64,000 nt of DNA from Rufibacter sp. LB8 (GTDB lineage Bacteria > Bacteroidota > Bacteroidia > Cytophagales > Hymenobacteraceae): positions 3,019,501 through 3,083,500 of the forward strand of contig NZ_JADALJ010000001.1 of assembly GCF_014876185.1 (NCBI RefSeq), given 5' to 3'. Every line of letters begins with the position of its first letter. The stretch's first letter is position 1. Of the stretch, positions 42,742 through 49,717 are shown one piece after another. The notes below the pieces were generated by a model. It did not search any database and had not been told where the DNA came from. It saw only the letters and a program-made list of their open reading frames with translations. The translations under genes were made by a program, and so were the position numbers.

Positions 42742-43548
42742 CTACGCATTCAAGCCTTCGGCCTGGGCTATCAACTCTGCGATGTCAAAGACTTGCACGC
42801 TGTCTTCTTTGTTGTGGCTTTTCACACCGTCGGCCATCATGGTCATGCAGAACGGACAGGCGCTGGCAATGATGGTGGCCCCGGTGCCAATGGCTTCCTC
42901 GGCGCGCTCCACGTTGATGTCTTTACTGCCGGGTTCTGGTTCTTTCCACATTTGGGCACCACCGGCACCGCAGCAAAGTCCGTTGGCGCGGCTTCGTTTC
43001 ATCTCAACCAAGTCAGCGTCTAAAGCAGCCAGAACTTCGCGGGGGGCTTCATAGATGCTGTTGGAACGGCCCAGATAACAAGAATCATGGAACGTGATGC
43101 GTTTGCCTTTGAATTCGCCGCCGCCGGCAATTTTCACTTTGCCCTCGTTGATCAGGTTCTGCAAAAACGTGCTGTGGTGAATGACTTCGTAGTTGCCGCC
43201 CAGGGCTGGGTATTCGTTCTTAATGGTGTTGAAGCAATGCGGACAGGCGGTGACAATGGTTTTGATGCCGTAACCGTCTAGCGTAGCGATGTTGGTCATG
43301 GCCTGCATTTGGAACAGGAATTCGTTACCCGCGCGCTTGGCGGGGTCACCGGTGCAGGTTTCCTCCATGCCCAAAACGGCGTAACTGGTGCCCACGTGCT
43401 CCAGAATACGCACGAAGGCGCGGGTCACGGCTTTGTAACGGTCATCAAAGGCGCCGGCGCAGCCTACCCAAAATAAAACTTCAGGGGTTTCACCGCGGGC
43501 GGCCATGTCTGCCATAACGGGTACTTGTATCTGTTTTTTCTCTGACAT
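42742..43548 (-). CDS. Fe-S oxidoreductase with two CCG domains (HdrB/LutA-like)
   Basis: 268 residues. The two cysteine-rich CCG modules are visible: VGCAGAFDD...TACPHCFNTIKNE in the first half, and CYLGRSNSIY...GLCCGAGGAQM and SACPFCMTMM in the second. They bind a non-cubane or 4Fe-4S cluster in heterodisulfide-reductase B, GlpC and LutA proteins. Together with the membrane Fe-S protein at 43981-45432 it would form a membrane-linked oxidoreductase; electron donor unknown. Confidence 0.88.
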   Translation of the reverse strand: MSEKKQIQVPVMADMAARGETPEVLFWVGCAGAFDDRYKAVTRAFVRILEHVGTSYAVLGMEETCTGDPAKRAGNEFLFQMQAMTNIATLDGYGIKTIVTACPHCFNTIKNEYPALGGNYEVIHHSTFLQNLINEGKVKIAGGGEFKGKRITFHDSCYLGRSNSIYEAPREVLAALDADLVEMKRSRANGLCCGAGGAQMWKEPEPGSKDINVERAEEAIGTGATIIASACPFCMTMMADGVKSHNKEDSVQVFDIAELIAQAEGLNA

Positions 43549-43980
43549 CTGTGGTAATGTGCTAATGGGGTAATGTGCTGATGTGCTAATTTACTCGGCA
43601 TGCCGCACAAATACTAATGGGTGTTAGGTGGGGCTTGCGTTACTCTGGAAAGAGGGACCCACCCCTACCCCTCCGAGGAGGGGAATTATCTACTTATGTA
43701 ATCCTCGCTGTTCGGGAATTCTACTCCCGAATTTGCCTGCTGCGGAGTTCCACTCCGCCGGGAACCGAGGCATGTGAAGGGAGTAGAACTCCCCGGCAGA
43801 CTACTTTCGAAGTAGAACTCCGAAAGAGCTGGAGAACTTGAACACGCCAAAAGCTGTTTTGCAACTTCCAACTCAACTCGTTCTTCCCCACCTTCCCTCT
43901 TTGGTGATCCTCCCCTCCTCGGAGGGGCAGGGGTGGGTTACAAGAATTCCAGAAAGTTCGGTTCTGCTCCCCGCTAGAAC
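43549..43980. other. Gene-free gap between the two Fe-S genes, repeat-filled
   Basis: 430 bp. It is mostly one composite repeat (43657-43938) with several short hairpins inside (for example GGAGTTCCACTCC near 43744 and GGAGTAGAACTCC near 43779). No gene seen. Confidence 0.55.
43657..43938. repeat. Inverted pair of C-rich REP units spanning 280 bp
   Basis: Outer arms ACCCACCCCTACCCCTCCGA (left) and TCGGAGGGGCAGGGGTGGGT (right) are inverted copies; inside lie at least three TTCCACT/TAGAACT hairpins. It separates two functionally linked Fe-S genes. Confidence 0.65.
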
Positions 43981-45432
43981 TTAATTTTTTGAAGCTGTAA
44001 ACAAATCATCAGCCCAATTGAAGCGGTCACTGGGCGAGAAAGCCCACGGGGCACCGTTGTTCTCAATGTTGCTGAACATGGTGTTCAACGCTGCTGGTGC
44101 CGCAGATTCTTCAAGCACCAAGAACCTACGCAGGTCAATGATGGTAGACAGCTGGTTGATGTTCACAGGGCAGGACTCCACGCAGGCGTTGCAGGTGGTA
44201 CAGGCCCACAGTTCCTCCGGAGTAATGTAGCCACGTAGCAAAGTGCGCTCGTCAGAGACTTTCACGCGCTCAGACTCTTCTTTGTAGTGTGCGGGCGCGA
44301 AGATGATGGGCGCATGGCCTACTTCCTCCATCCGGTCACGGGTATCCATCACAATCTTACGGGGCGACAATAATTTGCCGGTAAGGTTAGCCGGGCAAAC
44401 GCTGGTACAGCGGCCGCACTCGGTACAGGTATAGGAATCCATAAGCTGTTTCCAGGTGAGGTCTTCCACGTCCTTCGCGCCAAATTTCTGCGGATCAATG
44501 CCTTCGGGGGCGGGCGGCACCACGTAGCTGGGGTCCAGCATGGCTTTGATTTCATGCGTAATGCTCTCCACGTTGCTGAACTGGCCCTTCGGCTCCAGCT
44601 TGCTGTAGTACACGTTGGGGAACGCCATGATAATGTGGAAGTGCTTGCTAGACGGCAGGTAATTCATGAACAGCAGAATGCCCACAATGTGCACCCACCA
44701 GCCAATACCGGCAATCAGGCTCAACGTGCTTTCATTGCTCCCGAATAGATCTACCAACCCAGCGGTCACCGGAAAATAGCCCGGCAGGTCATGCCCGCGC
44801 AATTGAGCCAGCTTCTGGTCAGCAATGTTGAACGCGAACAAAGCGGCCATCAATACTATTTCTGTGATAAGAATTACATTGGCATCCATCTTGGGCCAGG
44901 CGCGCATCTCAGGGCCACGGGTGAGGCGGGGCACTTTGGTCAATGTTCTTCTTGCAATGAAAATAATACAGGCCACTACTACCAGCAGCCCCAGAATTTC
45001 ATTGGTAGCCATCAATGCGCTGTACACCGGCCCCAGAAAGCCCAGCACGCGGTGCGTCCCGAAGATGCCGTCGATCAGGATTTCGATGACTTCAATGTTG
45101 ATGACCAGGAACCCCACGTACACAAACAGGTGTAAAAAGGCTGGCCACGGACGCTTGAACATTTTTTGTTGGCCGAACGCGACCAGCAAAACGGCGTTGA
45201 GGCGCTCAGACACGTTGCCCGAAATGTCTTTGTCGCGGCCCAGGTTAATGTTGGCGGTGATTTTACGCATCTGCCAGACAAACAGACCAATACCCAGCGC
45301 AGCTACAAGAAGAAAGATGATTTGGTGGATCACAGACAGGAATTTAGCGGTGAAAACTGCTTCTATTACGAACGAATTTAACAAAGTATTCTGAAACGGG
45401 TGCAAAAGATTTTTTTGCAGTAAGTTTTGCAA
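43981..45432 (-). CDS. Membrane-bound Fe-S electron-transfer protein (HdrD/NarI-like + ferredoxin)
   Basis: 483 residues. About five membrane helices in the first 285 residues (HQIIFLLVAALGIGLFVW and following) with His residues suitable for heme. The C-terminal part has two 4Fe-4S motifs, CTECGRCTSVCP and CTTCNACVESCP. It combines a NarI-like cytochrome b part with a ferredoxin part and pairs with the CCG protein at 42742-43548. The start is uncertain because the first 25 residues are unlike a membrane start, yet no later ATG fits. Confidence 0.88.
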   Translation of the reverse strand: MQNLLQKNLLHPFQNTLLNSFVIEAVFTAKFLSVIHQIIFLLVAALGIGLFVWQMRKITANINLGRDKDISGNVSERLNAVLLVAFGQQKMFKRPWPAFLHLFVYVGFLVINIEVIEILIDGIFGTHRVLGFLGPVYSALMATNEILGLLVVVACIIFIARRTLTKVPRLTRGPEMRAWPKMDANVILITEIVLMAALFAFNIADQKLAQLRGHDLPGYFPVTAGLVDLFGSNESTLSLIAGIGWWVHIVGILLFMNYLPSSKHFHIIMAFPNVYYSKLEPKGQFSNVESITHEIKAMLDPSYVVPPAPEGIDPQKFGAKDVEDLTWKQLMDSYTCTECGRCTSVCPANLTGKLLSPRKIVMDTRDRMEEVGHAPIIFAPAHYKEESERVKVSDERTLLRGYITPEELWACTTCNACVESCPVNINQLSTIIDLRRFLVLEESAAPAALNTMFSNIENNGAPWAFSPSDRFNWADDLFTASKN

Positions 45433-45456
45433 ATCTGCGCAGGCTGCTTACCTTTG
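45426..45456 (+). promoter_or_regulatory. Consensus Bacteroidota promoter of tRNA-Phe
   Basis: TTTG (45426-45429), exactly 19 bp, then TACCTTTG (45449-45456). This is a full match to the -33/-7 consensus of the phylum, 36 bp before the tRNA. Confidence 0.8.
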
Positions 45457-45492
45457 CATACTTTTTAACCAGAACGGCAAAAAGTAAGTGCT

Positions 45493-45568
45493 GGTGATGT
45501 AGCTCAGTTGGTAGAGCAAAGGACTGAAAATCCTTGTGTCGTTGGTTCGATTCCAATCATCACCACCA
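45493..45568 (+). tRNA. tRNA-Phe (anticodon GAA)
   Basis: 76 nt including the encoded CCA. Acceptor arms GGTGATG / CATCACC pair fully; D-arm GCTC...GAGC; anticodon stem AAGGA/TCCTT with loop CTGAAAA giving GAA; T-arm GTTGG-TTCGATT-CCAAT. Strong promoter upstream and terminator at 45581. Confidence 0.97.
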
Positions 45569-45580
45569 GCATAAAATAAG

Positions 45581-45616
45581 AATCCCGCTTCCATAACAAG
45601 GAGCGGGATTTTTTGT
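45581..45616 (+). terminator. Terminator of the tRNA-Phe transcript
   Basis: AATCCCGCT / AGCGGGATT hairpin followed by TTTTTG, 13 bp after the tRNA. Confidence 0.85.
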
Positions 45617-46016
45617 TTCTCCTCTACTTATAATCCTACTGGTTGCTAACAACTCAGATCTGGAGTTGAACCACTACGCGTTACTCGTTATGTAGTACAT
45701 CTTTATACCATGATATAATTACAAGAAGACGGGTACCATGCTCACTGAAATCCTACCCTACCGTCTACTACAGTTTGACTTGTTGGATAGCGTGCAACAC
45801 AATAGTATCATGCAAACGGTGGACAGACCCACCTCCCATTATGGAAGGGGTATCATGAAAGTCGCCTCCCAGAGATATAACTAGCCCTGGCAGCTGAAGT
45901 GCGAGCGGAAATCTCCCTGCTATACTAAAAGACCATCTGATCTGCCTTTTGTTTACAGCAACTCGTAACGAATATCATTCAGGTGACGTTTGTGAGATGA
46001 CTCAAAATGTACATCC
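45617..46016. other. Gene-free spacer
   Basis: 400 bp with no gene, hairpin or family repeat that I can support. No tRNA-fragment direct repeat is evident, so there is no sign that the tRNA is an attachment site. Confidence 0.45.
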
Positions 46017-46412
46017 ATGCTAGTCTACAAAAGCGGGTTCTTATTGCTGGAATTCGAACCCAGAATAGATACTATATTAGTTAGTTTACCTCCTGTGAGT
46101 GATATTCACGTCTCTGAGATTAGCAAGACGTTTGAGGTCATCACCGAGCATGTAAGGAACTATGACGCACGGAGGCTCCTGTTTGATGCAAGGACAACAA
46201 AGGTTGATATGCAGGAGGAAGTAGTCGCACCAATTATCTCTGAATTCATACAATCCCTGGCTTCCACCCGTATCAGAAAGATCGCGCGTGTTGAATCATC
46301 AAGTTTCTTAAGGGAGACCCACGTCTCTAAGGCGTTCAGAGAAAATGCACGCCGCATTCAGTTTAAAAGCTTCACAGAGATTGAACTTGCTGCAGAATGG
46401 CTGGAGGAGTAA
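46017..46412 (+). CDS. Small protein of STAS/SpoIIAA-like type
   Basis: 131 residues, cytoplasmic. The strand-helix pattern (FEVITEHVRNYDARRLLFDA, SLASTRIRKIARVES, AFRENARRIQFKSFTEIELA) fits the SpoIIAA/STAS-like fold seen in small Bacteroidota proteins; this is a weak match by eye. No neighbour suggests a role. Confidence 0.5.
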   Translation: MLVYKSGFLLLEFEPRIDTILVSLPPVSDIHVSEISKTFEVITEHVRNYDARRLLFDARTTKVDMQEEVVAPIISEFIQSLASTRIRKIARVESSSFLRETHVSKAFRENARRIQFKSFTEIELAAEWLEE

Positions 46413-46769
46413 ATTATTGCCTTGATTAAAGGAATAAAAGAAGGAATGCAACAACAAAAACCCCAAATCAGGACATAGTTGCCTACCATAGATTCACAAG
46501 ACATATAGAACAATCCTTTCTGGCACCCTTCTACTAAAATAGAGTTTCTGGAACATGATTTACTTTTTACCAGAAAAACGGTCGCCAAATACTTAGATCA
46601 ATAAGTAGGTATAGACATTCTGCACAAAGAAAGGATAGGCAAATCTAACTTTTATCTGAATCCAAGCTTGGTTCAGGTGATTGTGCATAACAGCCAAGTC
46701 TAATTTGCTGGCAAATGCTTCGCGATTTGCAATAGGATGAATAAAATCAACGAAAAACCATCGTTTTCC

Positions 46770-46849
46770 ATCATGGGTAAATTTTGCCATTTCTTACCTA
46801 TGAGAAACGTATCATGGGTAAAATTCTTGATTTTTTACCTATGAGAAAC
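46770..46849. repeat. Two 39-bp tandem copies
   Basis: Copies at 46770-46808 and 46811-46849, both beginning ATCATGGGTAAA and ending TTACCTATGAGAAAC, with a few differences in the middle. Confidence 0.75.
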
Positions 46850-46915
46850 AAAAGGCAACTTGCTGCTTGACGTTTCATTGAACCATCACTGCAAAAAAAT
46901 ACAGGCACCGTGTTT

Positions 46916-46955
46916 CTGTTTTCGGGCTTGTTTCTGGAAATGAAGGCGAAAACGG
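46916..46955. repeat. Dispersed palindrome
   Basis: CTGTTTTCGGGCTTGTTTC pairs with AAATGAAGGCGAAAACGG. Confidence 0.7.
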
Positions 46956-47068
46956 CGGATGGTTTCTTACTTCTTCCTGCACTATTTTCATCCTTTTTGT
47001 CCCAGTAAGAAGACAAAGCCGCCGCTGCCAGGCACAGGAATGAACTTCGATTAAAGAATAAAAAAAAT

Positions 47069-47108
47069 CCGTTTTCGGCCCCGTTTCTGGAAATGAGCCC
47101 GAAAACGG
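47069..47108 (-). terminator. Dispersed palindrome acting as terminator of the LuxR gene
   Basis: On the minus strand CCGTTTTCGGGCTCATTTCC / GGGGCCGAAAACGG is followed by ATTTTTTTTATTC, 13 bp after the LuxR-type gene stop. Confidence 0.78.
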
Positions 47109-47121
47109 AAAGTAGAATTAC

Positions 47122-47880
47122 TTACTGCAGGCCTTGCTCCAGGGCGTAGAGCAGCAGTTTGGCGGTGCTTTTGGCCTTGAGCTTGGTTTTCATGTTGCGG
47201 CGGTGGGTGTTCACAGTGAGGTCACTGATGTGGAGCAGGTCGGCTATCTCGCGGCTGTTCTTGCCTTTGACCAAGAGGCGAAGGATCTCCTTTTCGCGCT
47301 GGCTCAGGGTCACTACCTGCAGAATCTCCTTGTTGCTGAGCAGATACTCCTGGAAGGCAGGGTGATTGTAGCCGTACTGAATGTCAGTGGACTTTTTGTT
47401 GCCGGTGATGTTGGTGAACAAAGACACGGTCTTGGTGATGTTGCCTAGGCGGTCGGTTTCCCAGATGGCGTCCTGGCGCTGCACGCGTATGTAGTCGCCG
47501 TTGGCCACGCGCAGGCGGTAGTCTATGGAAAACACGTCATGCAGGGGCCGCAGGTGTTTGTACAGCACCGCGAAGTCAATGGCCAGCCAGGTGGCCTTGA
47601 TGACGGCCTCGCGATCTTCGGGGTGGATGATGTCATACAGAAATTCCACCGTGGGCTTCTCTATAAACCCGGTAATATCTTCATAGCTGGGGCTAATGTA
47701 CAGTACCTGTAGTGTCTGGCAGTCATGCAGGTACATGAACTGCGAGCCCAGGGTAAAGACAGACACCGCCTCCTCTGGGCTAGATTTGCGCAGTTTGAAA
47801 TCCTGGAAACCCACATCAAACGGCTGGTTCTGCCAGATTTGCTGGAATACATCAATAGAAGGCGGCAGGCGTTGCGTCAT
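47122..47880 (-). CDS. PAS-domain LuxR-type transcription regulator
   Basis: 252 residues. A PAS-like sensor domain (about 45-170: YISPSYEDITGFIEKPTVEF, HPEDREAVI) precedes a LuxR/FixJ helix-turn-helix (about 190-250: LSQREKEILRLLVKGKNSRE, LTVNTHRRNMKTKL). It should bind DNA as a dimer in response to an unknown ligand or redox state. It stands alone at the left edge of the defence island; nothing in the sequence links it to the island. Confidence 0.9.
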   Translation of the reverse strand: MTQRLPPSIDVFQQIWQNQPFDVGFQDFKLRKSSPEEAVSVFTLGSQFMYLHDCQTLQVLYISPSYEDITGFIEKPTVEFLYDIIHPEDREAVIKATWLAIDFAVLYKHLRPLHDVFSIDYRLRVANGDYIRVQRQDAIWETDRLGNITKTVSLFTNITGNKKSTDIQYGYNHPAFQEYLLSNKEILQVVTLSQREKEILRLLVKGKNSREIADLLHISDLTVNTHRRNMKTKLKAKSTAKLLLYALEQGLQ

Positions 47881-48259
47881 AGCCTTGATTTGGTGGATAC
47901 TAATTTCCCAAAAGGCAAGGTTAAGGAATAGTTTATCTCCAAAAAATGCCTACTTCTAGGTATTTTTCAGGAGTAAAGCTTACTTTCTGAGGGTAATACC
48001 AAGCTGGCAGAAGACTTATCTACCCACTGCTCCTACTGAAGAGGTAAAGAGTGACACTTTTTATTTCAGGATTGAACGCAAAGGATGCTGTTTTCGCCCT
48101 CATTTCTGGAAATGAACCCGAAAACGGAGGCATATTTGAACCAGCATCTCTGAGTTGAAAGAAGTGTATCTGCAAATTTTTCTAACTACAGCTTTATAGC
48201 TTTACTTAGCCATTTTAGATTTTAAGTAGCATAAGCTAATTAAATAGGGAAGTAAATTT
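47881..48259. other. Spacer at left edge of the defence island
   Basis: 380 bp with no gene. The last dispersed palindrome before the island (48089-48127) lies here; beyond about 48130 the sequence turns AT-rich. No integrase remnant or direct repeat with the right edge was found by eye. Confidence 0.5.
48089..48127. repeat. Dispersed palindrome, last copy before the island
   Basis: TGTTTTCGCCCTCATTTC pairs with GAAATGAACCCGAAAAC. No further copy is found through the end of the window. Confidence 0.72.
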
Positions 48260-49699
48260 TTACTCAGACAAAATAGGAACAATGGCACGGTCAAATTTCC
48301 GATATTCTCCACCTTGGCTATAAAGCAAGTTCCATACTCCCTGGCGTAATTTTATGGCTGGTTTTAAGCAGTGAGTATAAAATTCAGCAAGAGTAGGTTG
48401 AACGTGAGGAAAAAGAAGCTTCATGTACCCACTAGCTAGTGTTGTAACAGCTTCTTTGTTTCTATGATAGGCACGCTCCCCTAGGTCAATATTACGGGCG
48501 CAGAAAGTATCTGAAGCTGAATGGTGGCTACGAAGTGCTACTAAGATATCACCGAAATAATCAGCTTTTAATCCAAAGCCTAGTGCAAAGCTATTCTGCT
48601 CTAATTTAGGGATCTCCCAACCTGGGATTAGGCCTTTAATACGTTCAATGAAGGCTGTCTCTTGTAGAAATGATGGTAATTCTTGTGTAATAGGGTCATT
48701 TACAGGCTTTGACTGTGAATCAAGCGTTATGTTTGCTAATAAAACAAAACTACAATCTGAGGCAAACTCGTGAAGCCCTCCACGGGTGATACGACCGTTT
48801 GCCATGTATCCCTTCAGCCCCCCAACTATTTCAGCTGGGCTTTCAAATTTAAGGGTTTGTACTTCGTCTAATACAACAACAGCATAACGGGTAAGCAAAC
48901 CACCTTGTCCATTTGTGTTATTTACAAATAAAACCGCTGGAGATACATTACCACCACTAATCAGGCGCACCTGTGGTGATATATTTTCATATACATAGCT
49001 CTTTCCAGTACCACGTGGCGCTAGTTCTATTAGATGAGTATGCTTTTGAACTAATGGTAAAAGCCTTGCAAGAACTAACATTTGCTGCTCAGGGCTATAA
49101 AAATCTGGATTGTAACCCATAGATCTGAGAAGGACTGCGCGCCACTCTTCAATTGTAAAATGAGCTCTTGCCTCATTCCAGTCATCTAGATTGGCATCGG
49201 CCTGCATGGGTCTAAAATTAGTTATGACTACCCCTTGACCAGTTAAATAAACAAGTTCTACAACCCCCCACATTCCATGGTTTAGTAGTTGAGGGTTTTG
49301 TTTAATAATGTCTTCGCCAATGCGTCCATCAAAAATGCCAATCAAGGCAAGACGAGCATTGCGGACTGCTTTGGTCTGACCTAAAGTTACATCAATTTGT
49401 ACCCGAGTGAGAATTTTTACTCGCTCGCCAGCCAATAGCCGGTTCCGAATAGCGTTTCCTTCGTCAGCCTTAGGAATAACACGAGAGGCCCATTCTTGAA
49501 CTTTATTCGCATCAGCAGAGCTGAGTTCCCCGTGGCCTGGTACAACCGTTTCAAGTACCCATTCAGCTACATAGCCAGGTACTCCACGGTTTTTCAGTCC
49601 AGATGCTGCTAAACGGCGCTTATCTATGGCAGCATTAGTAAAGACACGATCTATTTTAGCTTCTAAGTTTTCAAATTCCATAATCAAATAATTTGGCAA
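48260..49699 (-). CDS. brxL: BrxL, BREX Lon-like AAA+ protein (short form)
   Basis: 479 residues (or 473 from a second ATG at 49681). The N-terminal part matches BrxL (LKNRGVPGYVAEWVLETVVP, VQIDVTLGQTKAVRNARLAL, NPQLLNHGMWGVVELVYL). The AAA+ core has Walker A PRGTGKSY (228-235) and Walker B AVVVLDEV (273-280). It is far shorter than the roughly 680-residue type 1 BrxL: the C-terminal Lon peptidase region is not recognisable, and the protein stops at VPILSE. A shorter BrxL family is known in some BREX types, so this need not be damage. BrxL forms DNA-encircling rings in type 1 BREX; an interference role here is inferred. It is the last gene of the operon, 18 bp after pglZ. Confidence 0.88.
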   Translation of the reverse strand: MPNYLIMEFENLEAKIDRVFTNAAIDKRRLAASGLKNRGVPGYVAEWVLETVVPGHGELSSADANKVQEWASRVIPKADEGNAIRNRLLAGERVKILTRVQIDVTLGQTKAVRNARLALIGIFDGRIGEDIIKQNPQLLNHGMWGVVELVYLTGQGVVITNFRPMQADANLDDWNEARAHFTIEEWRAVLLRSMGYNPDFYSPEQQMLVLARLLPLVQKHTHLIELAPRGTGKSYVYENISPQVRLISGGNVSPAVLFVNNTNGQGGLLTRYAVVVLDEVQTLKFESPAEIVGGLKGYMANGRITRGGLHEFASDCSFVLLANITLDSQSKPVNDPITQELPSFLQETAFIERIKGLIPGWEIPKLEQNSFALGFGLKADYFGDILVALRSHHSASDTFCARNIDLGERAYHRNKEAVTTLASGYMKLLFPHVQPTLAEFYTHCLKPAIKLRQGVWNLLYSQGGEYRKFDRAIVPILSE

Positions 49700-49717
49700 A
49701 AGTGATACACCACTAAC

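Larger units (their letters stand above)
46413..47121. other. 700-bp gene-free region
   Basis: Contains a 39-bp tandem repeat (46770-46849) and two dispersed palindromes (46916-46955, 47069-47108). Frames of 65-76 codons on the minus strand run through these repeats and look spurious. Confidence 0.5.

Noticed and set aside
45493-45568. tRNA-Phe as the attachment site of the defence island
   Set aside because: The island starts 2.7 kb away, no integrase is present, and no duplicate of the tRNA 3' end is seen at the island edges.
46593-46790. 65-codon minus-strand frame (MAKFTHDGKRWFFVDFIHPI)
   Set aside because: No ribosome site, no family, and its start lies in the 39-bp tandem repeat; I cannot support it as a gene.
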